64,000 nt of DNA from Guillardia theta CCMP2712 (GCF_000315625.1 NW_005434637.1:381985-445984), one strand, 5' to 3'; counted from the stretch's first letter, positions 15,571 through 28,233 are shown. The notes: generated by a model from the sequence alone, not told the origin. Made by a program: numbers and translations.

Positions 15571-16624
15571 TCAGCTCGTCGTGTTCTCCTCCTGCTCCTC
15601 CTCCTGCTCCTCCTCCATCATCTCGCTCACTGCCGCTCTCCCCTTCCTTGTCCTGCTCAGCGCCTCCCGCAGCTCCTCTGCGATGTAGCGCTCAGCCCAA
15701 AGCTGATCTTGCTGCTCAGTGGAGGAGAGTCAGAGGGGTTGAAGGCAAGAGGAAGAAGGGGGAGGGGAAGAAGGTGGGGGAGGCAGAAGTGAGGAGGAGG
15801 AGGAACATGAGGAGGAGGAGGAACATGAGGAGGAGGAGGAGGAGGAGGAGGAGGAATGTGGAGAGAGGACCTTGAGTGAGATGATCTGTTGCTCAAGCTT
15901 GTTTCCTCTCTCCTTCTCCTCTCTGACTCTTCTCTCCGCCTCCTCCCACTCCTCCGTCGCCCTGACCTGTTCCTGCTCTGCTCTCTCGAGCTCCTTCGCC
16001 TTCCTCCGCAGCTGCTCGGAAGATGCTGCAGCCTTCCAGGACAGGAAGCGCGCGAGGAGGAAGAGAGACCTGGAGGTTTCCTTCTCTTGCTGGAGGAGGT
16101 TGAGAGTGAGTGGATCAGAGCAGGAGAGGGGGAGAAGAAGGAGAAGGGGAGATGGGAGAGCGAGGTGAGAGGGCGGGAGAGGAAGAGAGGGAGGGAGAGG
16201 GAGCAATGAAGACTGAGGGAGGACAGGACGAGATACAGAGGAGGAGATCAGCTGGGAGGAGAGAGGGAGGCAGCAGGAGGAGCAGGAGGAGCAGAACACC
16301 TGGAGCAGCCTATTCGTCAAGATCAGGTTCGTGTTGAGCCTCCTCAGCTTGTGGAACTTGTTCTTGACGCTGTTCAGCTCCGCAAGGACGTCGACCTCCA
16401 GCTCTCTGAACACTTTCCTGTACCTCTCCTCATAGCTCGCCAGCCTCCCTGACGTCAAGCAGACGATCCCGGCATGAAGGGCCTCCAGCGTTGCACACGT
16501 CCGCTCCGTCTGCCTGATCACGCTGATGACGTCACCAGGGATTTTACCCCCACCTCCTCCTCCGTCCTCGGTCGATGGACTAACGACACGCTCAGCCGTC
16601 GGCCCCTCCGTCTTGTGTCCCTGT

Positions 16625-16662
<38 letters not shown>

Positions 16663-19600
16663 ACTTGTTGGCTCTATTGTCACCTTCGTTGATCTCGAGG
16701 CGCTTGGAGTTCCTGAAGAGGCAAGGTCTGCTTCCTCCTCCTCCTCCTCCTCCTCCTCCTCCTCCTCCTCCTCCTCCTCCCATCCAGGCTCAGATCTTCC
16801 CATGATTCGTTCTTTCTCTCCTTTCGCCTCAGCGCTCCTCGACTGCAGCAGCAGCAGCAGCTCCTCTATCACGCTCACGCTCAACATCATCGAACTGAAT
16901 CGCTCGAATGAGACCGAATTCTCCATCTTCATCAGCCTGTATTTCGCCTCTGCTGCAACCTGTATGCGCAGGCTCCTTTCAAACCCTCTCGTCATCTCCT
17001 TGACCTCACTCTCCAAGTTTTCTCCCTCATCCCTCAGGATCTTTGCTATCTTGATCGACTTGTCCAACTTGTCTGCCAACTCCCGACAAGTCAACAAGTT
17101 CCATCGCATGTCTCGCAGCAACACTCCCTCCATCACCATCACCTCTTCAACCTCTTGGACACACCTCGACACTTCCGAGCACAAACTGCCTGCTGTCTCC
17201 TCCAGACACTGAATCCTTGCTCCCATCGTCCATCGCAAACACTCTCCCCGCCTCCGCTCCTCCTCCAGCTGCCCTGCCAGCTCTCCTCCCCGCCTCCGCT
17301 CCTCCTCCAGCTCGCCTGCCAGCTCTCCTCCCCGCCTCCGCTCCTCCTCCAGCTGCCCTGCCAGCTCTCCTCCCCGCCTCCGCTCCTCCTCCAGCTGCCC
17401 TGCCAGCTCTCCTCCCCGCCTCCGCTCCTCCTCCAGCTGCCCTGCCAGCTCTCCTCCCCGCCTCCGCTCCTCCTCCAGCTGCCCTGCCAGCTCTCCTCCC
17501 CGCCTCCGCTCCTCCTCCAGCTGCCCTGCCAGCTCTCCTCCCCGCCTCCGCTCCTCCTCCAGCTGCCCTGCCAGCTCTCCTCCCCGCCTCCGCTCCTCCT
17601 CCAGCTCGCCTGCCAGCTCGCCTGCCAGCTCTCCTCCCCGCCTCCGCTCCTCCTCCAGCTCGCCTGCCAGCTCTCCTCCCCGCCTCCGCTCCTCCTCCAG
17701 CTCGCCTGTCAGCTCTCCTCCCCGCCTCCGCTCCTCTTCCAGCTGTTTCTCTAGCCGTCTGATGCGGATCGGATCCTCCTGTCTGCTCAAAGAGAAGTTT
17801 GCCAGCAGGTCAACCAAGGAGGAAAGGCGATCATCGATGTCGAGCAGCTGTGAGGAGAAGCAAGACAAGCCAGCTCCGAGGGCTCTCATGCCCTCGTCGA
17901 AGCTTCTCTCCTCCTCCATCTGCTTGCACAGCAAGCTCTTCACATGATCAAGCATGCTTTCAAGGACTTGATTGTTGGCGTTAGCGATCGTCTCTGCCTC
18001 GCCTTTCAGGCACTTGACCTCACTGAGCAGCAGTCTGACATCTCGTTTGACAAGCGCGATGTCAACAGAAGCATCGCCTGTTCTCCTGCCTCCTTCCGAG
18101 TTTGAATTACAACCAGCTTGTCCTGCCGCTGTCGTTCTCGCCATCATCGAGCTGCTCTGCCCATCTTTCTCCTCATAATTGTCGCAGTTGACAACTGCAC
18201 CTTCATCTGCAATTTGATCCCTCTGCGAGCCCACGACAAGCATGCCAGATTGACTTGACAACATCGATGAGCTCTGAATGGACTCAAGTTTGCCGTCATC
18301 GCCTTTGATTCTGTTGATCAGGTTTGCATCTTCGACTGTGACCTCCTCCAAGTCTGCAGGTCGAGGAGCTGAAGAGATGAACATGTGAGTTTACCAAACC
18401 TCCGACAGAGATATTGTCACCATGTGAACACTTGGCTCCATGCTTCCTGCGTACATAACACGTCATAACCATGTCATGATGGTCGACACCCTTCCGACTT
18501 CATCACAACCATTCTTATCTACCACCATTCTTATCTCTTCTCACATCATCATCATCATATTTACCATCACCAACATCTACTCTCATCACAACCATTGTTA
18601 TCGCAATCTCACCTTCTCTTCCCTTCTTCGACGTAAAATCGCAGCATGTCAAGCACTCTGCTCCCTTCAAAGAGCTCGTTCTGGAGCTGCAGGTTCTGCA
18701 TATCGAGGCGGGCCATCATTCCCATCGTCAACACCACCTCGTCCCTCCCTTTCCCCCTCTCCCTTCCTCCTCCTCCTCCTCCTCCTTCTCCTCCCACCTT
18801 CACTCGCAACTTGTCGTTCTCTCTCATCAGCTCTTCCTCCGAAGGAGACCTGAACGTCTTCTGCTGACACGTCAGCACAACAACTGAAGCTCTTCTTCCT
18901 CTCACCATCGATCTCAGCATTCCCTTCTTGCCGCCGGAGACAGGAACATCGCTGCTATGGACATCAATCAGAACCGCTGGCACTATCAGGGACACGTCAA
19001 GTCTCACTCGCTGTTCAACATGCTGGAAGTCATGTAGTGGTTCATCCTCTGCAGCTTCTTGATCTGGATCTCTCTCACTCCTCCACCTTCCTCCTCCTCA
19101 GCCCTCACCTTGCTCAACTGAGCCGCACTCTCATCTCTCAGCTTGTTGTTCTCGTTCTGCCAACGTCCCCCCGTCATCCCACCAAGTTCGTCAGCATCCA
19201 TGGGCGGCAGACCTGCAGCTCCAACGCGGTCTGAAGCAGCTCAGACACGTCTTTCTCTCTCGCTGCCCTCTCAGCCGCTACTGAAGCATTCCTCCTCTTC
19301 TCACGAAGGTGCAAGGCCCTTCCTTCGTCCAACACAGCTCGCAGTCGGCGTCTCAAGACGTAAAGTGAAGACATCGCTGCAGCGCAAGCCTCCATCGCAC
19401 ACAGTTGATCTCCCTGTGGCTGATCTCAAACAACCCTCCTCGTCGTCGTCGTCGTCGTCGCCCCCCCCCCCCCCCCCCAAACTTTTCATTCCTACCGTGA
19501 TTTCGGCACTCTCGTCAAACTCAAACTCCAGCACATACTCAGAGTCTGTCGCACATGGACATCAAGGGAGCAGATCAAGATAACAGTTCTCACCATCCTG

Positions 19601-20489
19601 CTCTTCTCCGTTTGTTTGCATACAAGGCACGTACATCAAAGTCCGCGATTCCATACAGGTGCTGGGACAGGAGCTTCCTGACATGCAAGCTGCCCTCGCA
19701 CTGAGGCAAAGTGACAAACAAGTGCCGTCAGCGAGCATCGGTCAACCTGGCGGCCTACCTGCAGAAATCTTGAATCTCATGCTGCGCGTCCTCCTTTCCG
19801 TTTGAGTGCCCACAGACAAAGTCCGCGGACGATCCGCCTGAGATGCGGTACAATCGCACCGATGGCGTATTGCACACAAAGCTCAGTTGTCGCAGATCGA
19901 ATGGGGTTGACAAGATCTCTTCCGACGTGTCTGGGTTCAGCATCGTCGTCTCCCATGCCCCCAGGCTCTCGTTCATACTCGATATCTGCGTTTGTATCCA
20001 GTGCATAGCCTTGCTGACCTCTCTCTTCCCACCCTCGGATATCAAACTGCCTTGACCTGCAAACGGCTGGCCACCAAGGTCGCGATGCCTCAGGGACTCT
20101 GCTTTGCTCGTTTCCTTTGACCTGCAATAAAAAACTTTATCAGACTGAAGAGAGACGGGCTGGAAACAAAACCTCGAAGCTTGCTCTTCTCTCACTGGCG
20201 TGGCAGTGTGTACTTGCGACCCGTTCTCCTCCTTTGCCGTGGCGCTCTTGGTGTATTTCAAACACTTATCCACGGCAACTTTCATGGCAGGCTTGCGAGT
20301 CGCAGGCTTGCGAGAGCGTATGTAGAGGGAATCTTTTTGCTCATCCGCGCATCCTACCAACTGGTTCATCTCATTGGATGAAATGACCGCCAAGGGTGCT
20401 CGCTCGGCCCTACAAAGAGCGATGTCTGCACACTTCATCCTTCCTGGATCAGAGCCAGGGAGGCCCTCCTGTTGCTTGCCCATGACCAT
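15571..20489 (-). CDS. Long coiled-coil protein with 12 tandem 14-residue repeats
   Basis: No enzyme domain is recognised. The N-terminal exon (20489 down to about 19760) starts MVMGKQQEGL and is basic. Short exons follow, with recognisable junctions: SEYVLEFEFDESAEIT (19550-19500), CAMEACAAAMSSLYVLRRRL (19395), NENNKLRDESAAQLSK, KTFRSPSEEELMRENDK and MMARLDMQNLQLQNELF. Most are helical and heptad-like. The main exon starts near 18372 (APRPADLEEV) and contains twelve copies of LEEERRRGGELAG plus Q or E, i.e. two heptads per unit, then further coiled coil. The last exon, after an acceptor near 15722, reads QDQLWAERYIAEELREAL and ends at TGA 15571-15573. A cytoskeletal or scaffold role is plausible from the coiled coils, not shown. 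The chain of exons could represent two genes, with a break near 18.4-18.6 kb. The eIF2A gene diverges upstream. Confidence 0.65.
17246..17752 (-). repeat. 42-nt minisatellite encoding the coiled-coil repeat
   Basis: Tandem 42-nt units (plus-strand texture CCGCCTCCGCTCCTCCTCCAG) encode a 14-residue double heptad. Twelve units are present; one carries an extra 12 nt, so insertions keep frame. Units are nearly identical at the DNA level, indicating recent homogenisation. Confidence 0.95.
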
Positions 20490-20850
20490 GTGATATCGGA
20501 GATCTCAGTCCTCTTGACCTCTCCAGCAAGGTAGCACCGTCCTCCCCCTCCTCCCTCTCGCATCCGATGCTGCCACCATGGCCCACAGGCGTGTAGGCGA
20601 TTCGAAAACCAGGAGGCCCTCATCTCCGCTCCGACCAACTAACCTTTTTTCCGGGCCTGCCTCATTTACTGTCCTTTATGAGATGACCACCCCTACCCCC
20701 CCTTATCCCCAAGAGATGACCACTGGTTTGTTAGGGCAACTTCCCCGCCACGTGCTATGTCCCCGATCTGAGGGAACCGGCGCACCTACCGCTCCTCCTC
20801 TTCCGCCGCCACCCGCCTGTTGCTGAGTTACCTTCTCCTACCCGCACGCC

Positions 20851-22812
20851 ATGGACCCCAAGACACATCAGCTCCTGCTCCGAGACGAGCAGGGATTGAA
20901 GCTCAAGGCAGGTCCCTCCACCGCAAGCTACCAGTACGACTACAATGCCGCACAGTCCTTTGCCCTGTGTCACGCGAAGATTGACGTCGAGTACTCTCCC
21001 GATGGGTCACTCGTCGCTGCGATCGATTCTGACAATGCCGTGGTGGTGGTGTACGACACGATCAGCGGAAAGGAGCAGTGCAGGATCAAGTCGAGTGCTG
21101 CTGTTGCCTCATTCTCTCCCTTGGGCAGTTTCCTGCTGACGTGGGAGAGGCTAACTGATGACCTGCAGAAGAGTGGGGGGAACCTCCGTGTGTGGGACAG
21201 CAAGAGTGGCGCTGAGCTCTCAGCATTCAGCCAGAAGAATTTCAGCAAGGAGAGTTGGCCTTACCTCAAGTGGACGTCGGACGAGTTGATTGCCTGCATG
21301 CAGATCACCAATGGAGTGCACCTTTACAACGGCAAGGACATCAAGAAGGGCGTGCTTGCTAAGATCGAGCAAGAGAAGCTGAGCGCCTTCAGCGTTGCAC
21401 CCGGCCCTCTGCCTTACAAGATCGCCACGTTCGTTCCGGAAGTCAAGGACCAGCCTGCAACCATGAAGCTTTTCTCCTATCCCAATGTGACCGAGCCCGT
21501 GGCCACCAAGAAGATGTTTCGAGCAAACGATGCTTCCTTCCTGTGGAGCCCAACAGGGACAGCCGTTGTGATCCGCACGAGCACGGATGTCGACTCCACC
21601 GGGAAGAGCTACTACGGGGAGTCCAAGCTTACCTTCTTCTCGGCTGACGGGAGAACGGAGGGCAATGTGGCTCTGTCCAAGGAGGGGCCCATCCATGATG
21701 TAGCCTGGAGCCCGTCAGGAAAGGAATTCGTCGTAGTCTACGGATTCATGCCAGCCAAGGCCACTCTCTTCGATGAGAAGTGCAAGGCCATTTTCGACTT
21801 TGGCACCGGCTCGAGGAACACGATATCCTGGGCACCTCACGGTAGATTCTTGCTCCTTGGAGGATTTGGAAACATCTCTGGAAATCTGGAGTTTTGGGAC
21901 AACAACAGGAAGAAGTTGATAGCGAATGTGAAGGCACCTGGCACGACCAACTGGTCCTGGTCTCCCTGTTCGCGGTATTTCCTCACAGCAACGCTGTTCC
22001 CAAGACTGAGGGTGGACAACGGCTTCACGATCTTCAAGTATGACGGCACTAGCGTTCACCAGGAGAAGCTTCCTCATCAACTCTACCAGATCTCCTGGAG
22101 ACCCAGCAAGGCTGGAACGTTCCCTGATCGACCTGCAAGCCCGGGGGCTGGGGGCAAGTCTGCAACCTCGACCTCGAGCAACGAGCCTGCGGCACCCAAG
22201 GCTTACGTCCCTCCCCATCTGCGAGGGAAGGACAACGCAGGGAATGCCAGGCCGACGTTCTCCCTGCATGACTACGAGCAAGCGTCCAAGGTCGGCGGCA
22301 ACACCTCAGCGCTGGGTCGGCAGCTTCCTCCTGGCGCCTATGAGGACGAGCATCAGATCAGCAAGTCTGCCATGAAGAAGAAGAAGGCCAAGGAGAAGGC
22401 TCAGCGAGAACAGGAGGCAGCACAAGCTCTTGCTGAGACGCAGAAGGCGCTTGCTGCTGCAGGGATCGACAGTGTGCCAAACCAGAACGCTAAGCAAGAT
22501 GATGGACCGAAGAGTTACACCAATGAGGAAGAGATCAACAAGAGAATCAAAGCTGTGAATAAGAAGATCAAGCAGGTGAGTTGGTTGAGGTTGATGTCTG
22601 CTCACCGATGTGACGAACTTTCCAAAGGCTGAGGCATTGAGGGAAGACGAGAAGTCAGGGAAGGAGTTGAATGCCGATCAGAAGAAGAAGATTGAAAGTA
22701 TATCCGAGATGCAGGTTCGAGCTTGTTTGTCAGGAGTGCAATCCTCACTGTTATGCGCCAACAGAAGGAGATCGAGGAGCTCAACAAGGCATTGCAGAAT
22801 GTACAAGGTTGA
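20851..22812 (+). CDS. Eukaryotic translation initiation factor 2A (eIF2A)
   Basis: eIF2A is a WD40 beta-propeller protein that can bring initiator tRNA to the 40S subunit in a GTP-independent way. The sequence shows propeller strands (DVEYSPDGSLVAAIDSDNAV, FSPLGSFLLTWERL, LRVWDSKSGAELSAF) and the family hallmarks HDVAWSPSGKEFVVVYGFMP, WAPHGRFLLLGGFGNISG, LEFWD and WSPCSRYFLTAT. After the propeller come AYVPPHLRGK and a Lys/Gln-rich helical tail. One long exon runs to about 22575; two short exons follow (AEALREDEKSGKEL near 22628 and KEIEELNKALQNVQG). The stop is TGA at 22810-22812, with AATAAA 46 nt downstream. Predicted length of about 620 residues is close to the usual size. The start ATG lies 28 nt after a TGA and is the only good candidate. 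Confidence 0.93.
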
Positions 22813-22857
22813 GTATGATGTGATCATTACAACGCCCGCTTCTGTAACCTCAACACA

Positions 22858-22863
22858 AATAAA
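22858..22863 (+). promoter_or_regulatory. Candidate polyadenylation signal of the eIF2A gene
   Basis: AATAAA located 46 nt after the eIF2A stop codon. Whether this organism uses AATAAA is not established here; similar AATAAA words follow the genes ending at 38415, 61376 and 63006. Confidence 0.4.
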
Positions 22864-22911
22864 CGAACAAAATGCTCGAGTTTTACAGGTTATGAATCTC
22901 AAGATGTACAT

Positions 22912-23118
22912 CTACATCTGGTCCCAAACGCCGATACCGGTTATTCCCTTGGGGCTATACAACCTACACCCCCCAATGGTCGTCACTCGACGGCCGTGGT
23001 TGGCGTAGAAGTAATACGCACTCCAATCGTCTGTTTCCACTGCGAGAATATGCCTGCTGCAGTGCAAGATGTTGTGCATGAGGGAGATGCTGTCGATGAT
23101 CGGCGACATGATAATCAT
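22912..23118 (-). CDS. Possible exon or gene remnant, weakly acetyltransferase-like
   Basis: The minus strand reads MIIMSPIIDSISLMHNILHC, then HILAVETDDWSAYYFYANHG and a stop after GVWDQM. The pattern of a strand followed by YYFYANHG and RVTTIGG resembles the C-terminal half of GNAT acetyltransferases (Y-x-x-x-GF), but the match is weak and no acetyl-CoA loop is visible. A preceding CTGCAG acceptor is present. Upstream minus-strand frames to about 23300 could hold another exon, but I cannot join them convincingly. It may be a decayed gene. Confidence 0.25.
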   Translation of the reverse strand: MIIMSPIIDSISLMHNILHCSRHILAVETDDWSAYYFYANHGRRVTTIGGCRLYSPKGITGIGVWDQM

Positions 23119-23382
23119 GTTGTTTACCTGCAGCTATAGGGATCACAGTACCAGCAGCTCCTCTTGTACACCTGTTGGACATGGCGTCGTTCAGAGCTCG
23201 TCCGGGTCCCATTCGCATGCTGCCAGGGTTGCTGATAGATAGAGTCGGGATCGATGTTCATTTGAAAAGTAAACCATGTTGTAAGTGCAGCCAGGTCCGC
23301 TCTGACCGGCCATCTTGGCATGACACGAGCCCTGAGCTCATTGATCGGCCGGGGACCGCAGGCTCTAGAGTGGTCGCTTGCG

Positions 23383-24059
23383 ATGACCTGCCACATTGAG
23401 GGCAGGAAGTTCCGAGTTTGGGGCCGCCGGTCAGGTGAGTTCACCTCTGTGTCATGAGAATGGGTAGTTCACTTGGATAACCTAGGGGTAGTGTGTGTTC
23501 AAGGCAGTGTTGGCGCTGTGGGAGTCTTCCCTTTGAAGACTTGGGCCCCGACAAACATACTGGATCCCCTCCACGGACGTTGGTTTGCCTCCTGTGCTAA
23601 CTGCCCTCGATCTGCATTCAGATCGTCAACAAGTCGTGGCGCCACGTTCACCCCGTGCCAAGTTGTGACCGACGAGGTTCGTCCATGCCTTCACCGCCAG
23701 GCGAGTGCCGTTACCCGCGGCGTGGAGGTCCCTTCCTCTATGGGGGAAGCTCCGTGAAGCTGGGAGGAAGCGTTCTCTACGGGAAGAGGGAAGGAGACGA
23801 AGATAAGGAAACGAGAAGGATTGTTACAAGCCCGGCTGCTTCCACAGCCTTTGCGACCAAGTTTAGCAGCCCACTGTACATGCGAAAGGAATCTACAAGG
23901 AGACTTGATGCAGACTCGTCAACCTCGGCGAGGAGGGTGAGCGGTAGGATGAGCTGGAAGAGGCGACGAAGAGCTGCAGGTTTGCCCACAGTGACAAGCT
24001 GTACATCGACGAGTCACAGCCAGTCCAGTGGCGGACACCAAAAACGCCCGAACAGTTAA
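23383..24059 (+). CDS. Hypothetical protein, three exons, function unknown
   Basis: I do not recognise the family. Exon 1 encodes MTCHIEGRKFRVWGRRS and ends at a consensus GTGAGT donor (23433). The acceptor ACCTAG near 23484 leads into GVVCVQGSVGAVG. A third exon after CATTCAG (23611) reads IVNKSWRHVHPVPSCDRRGS and continues open through a Gly/Arg-rich segment (GGPFLYGGSSVKLGGSVLYG) to TAA at 24057-24059. The phases of these joins agree if the second donor is GGA|GTCTTC near 23521. Composition is basic and Ser-rich, with no membrane segment. The gene model rests on splice consensus only. Confidence 0.4.
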
Positions 24060-25261
24060 AAGTTCAACTCATTCTTCACGATCAGTACTGATTTAATGCA
24101 ACTGAGATGTCATAGAGCACAACCTAACCCAATTCACCGACTTACAATCCTGCGATCTTGAGGCCAGCGTGGTCATCCTGTCAAACTTGGTCAGCATCAA
24201 CCGCAACCCTGTCACTTCAAGGACCTGGGCAGAGTAGTTGGAGCCAGGGATGAGGGATCCCTCAGCCCATGGCTGGGAGCCACGGGAGCTGACGTTGATG
24301 CGGGTTCCAGTAACGTTCCAGTGAAGAGAAGTGAACTGCAGGAATTTCATCGTCAGTTTGACGCCAGCATTCAAATTTTCACATTGTGCTGTGGCAACAC
24401 TTGCAATCGCGGATTCAAACAGAGAGCCACTTCGAAGCAACAGGCAACATGAAGGAATGTTCGAGTGGGAATACTAAGTATATCAGGAGGAAGTGATGAC
24501 AGTCGAATCCTGCCAATCTTGATTTCTTCGAAGATGAGAGGCGACGATGCGAAGGTGCCGTTTGATCAGGAAACACAACATATGGGCAGGGAGGAAGGGT
24601 GACGAAAAGAGGAACAGCAAGCTGCACAAAGTTCTAACAGGTTCATATCAAAGATCTCATGCCATCACAAGAAGCAGGAGAGGCAGCGTGCGCGCAACGC
24701 CTCTGCCCATTGTCGTATGTCTCACCATTGTCGGCCTTGTGCTTCTTAAGAGACGCCGCAGGAAAAAAGAATGGCTCTTCGAAATCCGTTACATACACGT
24801 TGCAAAGCAGTTGTCGTCTGTAACTGCAGTACAACCGTTAGATATTGTAACGGCTCGAAACAACCGACATTGTCGTGGGTGAGGTGAGGACTGAGTAGCC
24901 TGTAGGGGCAGGGGAGTAGAAGGCGAGATGGTTGAGGAGATCAGCAGAGAGCATGTCGAAGAGGAGGAGGAGAAGGTGGACAGAGGAGGCCAAGGGGAAG
25001 GAGAGGGATAGAGGAAGGGGGAGAGGAAAGTGAGGTCATGCCTAGGGAACAAGCATGCAGCCAGGGCATGGGACCAGAATAGACGAGGTCAAAAAACGAG
25101 TTGGAGAGGAGCGAATCATGATTGAAAGAGGGGAAGGAAGGAGTGGAAGGATTGCTTGGAATATGCACCACAAAATCTGACGTCGTCCTCATAGATGATG
25201 AAATTCACGGAACCATCTTGATCAGAGCAGATGCGAGAGGTGTAATCTCTACCGCGAGACC
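24060..25261. other. Intergenic DNA, no convincing gene
   Basis: A minus-strand frame at 24093-24440 (MLRSGSLFESAIASVATAQC onwards) is open for 115 codons but has no recognisable motif and no clear splice partners. From 24890 to 25050 the DNA is GGA-rich. AACGG words occur near 24836-24853 (ACAACCGTTAG, GTAACGGC). The polycystin gene starts at 25262. Confidence 0.4.
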
Positions 25262-28233
25262 ATGCAGGGGTTGAAAGAGGAAGCCACGATGGTGCCTGGT
25301 GAGGTTCCTCCAGACCTTTCCAACGAGGAGGCAGAGATTGAAACCCTGTCACTCCGCGATGCTCCGGCGCTGGAGGGAGACGACTACCTAGACACTGGCC
25401 GTCGAAGTGAGGGTGGGCCCCCTCCTCTGGTAGAATCTGCCTCCCAGAACGATTTCTTGAAGGTAGACAGGAACGGAGTTCTGACAGCCCAAAGTAGAAG
25501 GAGGACTTCCAATGGAAGTCAGAAGCTAGACATCCTCATCAACGATGAAGTAGCAAGCAAGGGGTTTGGGGAGGCTAAGGACATCGACGTGGAGTACTTG
25601 CCAGGACAGGACAAGAACGCGCGGCCGTATAGCGTGCCAGGATCGGCATGGAGTGAGAGCAGATTGGACCTGGATGCCCGGAAGGATCCACAAGCTGAGG
25701 AGTTCCAGCAGATGAAGATTGCAGTGGAGCAGATCTTGGAGTTCAAGGTTCGTCAGAGAAAGGAGGCTCAAGGGGCCTTCAAATGGGACATGATCAGCCT
25801 AGCGGTCTACTTGATCTTCTTGATCATCTTCTCGGTCTACTTCATCTACGTCTACGGCGATACCCAGACTAGAATTATCTACGATACCAAATCAGCCGTG
25901 GAAAACATCGTAGCTAACTCAGGGGGCTACGGGGTACCTGCCACCTACTCTTTGTCGAGTATGGCTTATATCAATGACATCTACACCTACCTTTCGAACG
26001 TCATCGTCCCGGTGATCTCCTTGACGAACCTCACGAAGCTGGATCCCCGCTGCGAGCCTGACGGGAGGAGCAAGAACCAGATCTGCCTGACTCCGTCTAG
26101 TCCACTTTACCAAGAGAGCTTGTGCTGCCTTACAATCCAGCCAAACCCATCGGTTTTTGTCACAGGGGGGAACGTGCTGATGAACTATTTCAGGATTCGG
26201 CAGCTGAGAGTTCGACAGACCACCAACTCAAATCTCGGGGTAAAGATTGCAATGTATCCATCATTCGATGTGGATACCCAAGAGACCCATGATGGGGGCG
26301 GGACTCTGCCTACTGAAGATCCAACTGGGCTGAGAATCGACTGGCCTTCAGGCAAGAGTTGGTACAGGTACACACCCTGCTACACAGATTGTTATGTCGA
26401 AGACTCCAAGGCAACACTCCTCAACGTGTACACGTCTGGTGGATATGTTGCTTGGCTGAATGGCACCACGGAGGACATGTTGGCTGAAGTCCAGGATCTG
26501 AAGAAATACGAATTTATCGATGAATCAACAAGGGCATTGTTCATGGACTTTGCGGTATTCTTCCCCGCTCGGAACCTCTTCAGTGTCACAACAGTCTTGA
26601 TAGAGTTGACGGCAGCCGGAGGCTTCTATTCGAGCTATGTGATACGAGTGAGTGACCTGCGTCAGTCAATGTCTCAGTTGTGGATTATCTGGGAACTTTG
26701 TATCTACGGGTATGCGCTCGGGGTGTTGATGATCATCGATATTGTCAAACTCTTCAGGAGAGGGATCGCGTTCTTCAGAGATGGGTGGAACTATCTCAGC
26801 ATGGTCAAGTACTCGTTCTTCGTCTGGGGTCTCTTCATTCGAGTTACACTTGACAGCAAGATATCAAGAATAGGAGACATGGTGCCTCAAGGGGACATGG
26901 CGAACAATTTTCCGTGGCTCAGTGTAATGTACCAAGAGGATTTCTACAACCTGCTGTTTGGAGCCAGTGCTTTGCTGTCTTGGATAGGCCTGCTCAATTA
27001 CGTGGAAGCCATTTCTCCTGGAACGAGGGAGCTCACGGGGACCCTGGCTGGTTCAGCGTCGCATCTCAAGACCTTTGTGGTCTTGCTCTTCATCTTCTAT
27101 GTGGGCTACTCAAAGGCTTTCACCCTCGCGTACGGTTCGCAGCTCAAGGATTTTTCTAGCATCCAATACAGCATGATCTCGCTCTTCCAGATCATCATTG
27201 GCCAATCAGATTATCAAAGTCTTGCTAATGTCCATAGGACGGTCACTCCTATCCTCTTTATCAGCTTTGTGATCTTTCTGCTGTTTATCATGCTCAACAT
27301 GTTCCTTGCCGTGGTCATGAAGACTTATGATCAAGTCCATGAGTCCCTGGCAGACAAGTCGAAGAACTTCGTGACTGGAACAAGCCTCATGCGTCAGAAA
27401 GCAAGGGAGTTCTGGAAGACCTTGACGGTGAAGTCAGTCGATGAGCTCTTGAGCATGGTGATGCGCTTCCGACATCTGCGTTGCATGTTCATAACATCTC
27501 CATGCAGGACGAAAAGAAGGACTCGGGAAGGTTCGGAATCTACGACGTCCGCAGCGTCTTCGATCGTGAGAACTTAACGAAACGAGAGTTCCAACTGCTG
27601 TTCAGGTTGTGCGCGAGGATGTGCAAGGAGGAATTCTGAAGTTGCTGGGCAGGGGAGACGAGAAGGCGCTGGATAGGATGGGAGTCAAGACTGTGGAGGA
27701 GCTGCTATCATTCGCTGACGTATCCGGGGATCCCAAGCTTTCTGTCAATGAGGTGGAGGAGAGGAGGGGAAAAGAGGATTCCCCTCAGTGCTGAACGCCC
27801 AGCTAGGTCCGAGAGCACAGAGAGAAGATCAAGAATATGGAGAGGAATGAGGTCAAGACTCTTGAGGTGCAGCACTGTTCGGATGATCGTGCCAAGTCTT
27901 TTCTCACTGGGATGGACAGGGAGCGGACCTAGAAGGGTTGAAGCAACAGATCGCCGAGTCGATGTTGCAAGGTCTTATCTTACACTTCTCGTCTCCTCCC
28001 TCCCAGCTCACTCCCTTTGCGTGAAGCTCTACAAGCTCATGCGGAAGAGCTGAAGATCTTTGTCGAAAACCAGCTTTCTCAGGTCACCCTCCTGTTGTCA
28101 GGCTCCCAGGTCCAGCAGGTACGTCCGATCACTGTTTCACGTTACCTTCGATCTAGATGTGCAGTTCCCTCTGAGTTGTCTCTTACTTGTCGTCGTGTAG
28201 ATTCCACCACCTCCTCCAGAGGATCAAGACTGA
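25262..28233 (+). CDS. Polycystin-2 (PKD2/TRPP)-type cation channel
   Basis: A long first exon encodes about 760 residues. After an acidic cytoplasmic N-terminus, S1 (WDMISLAVYLIFLIIFSVYF) begins near residue 175. It is followed by a large Cys-containing extracellular domain of about 270 residues, the polycystin (TOP) domain. Then come S2 (IIWELCIYGYALGVLMIIDI), S3-S5 and a pore loop SLFQIIIGQSDY near residue 640, followed by S6 (PILFISFVIFLLFIMLNMFL), the canonical MLNMFLAVV ending. The C-terminal exons (after a 40-nt intron near 27565) read VVREDVQGGILKLLGRGDE, then VREHREKIKNMERNE, and finally LREALQAHAEELKIFVENQL, i.e. coiled coil as in PKD2. Stop is TGA at 28231-28233 after IPPPPPEDQD. 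In other protists such channels localise to cilia or endomembranes; the role here is inferred from family. Exon joins after 27.5 kb are approximate. Confidence 0.88.

Noticed and set aside
17154-17762. Plus-strand Leu/Pro-repeat frames over the 42-nt minisatellite.
   Set aside because: They are antisense to the coiled-coil exon, which has a longer and functionally sensible frame.
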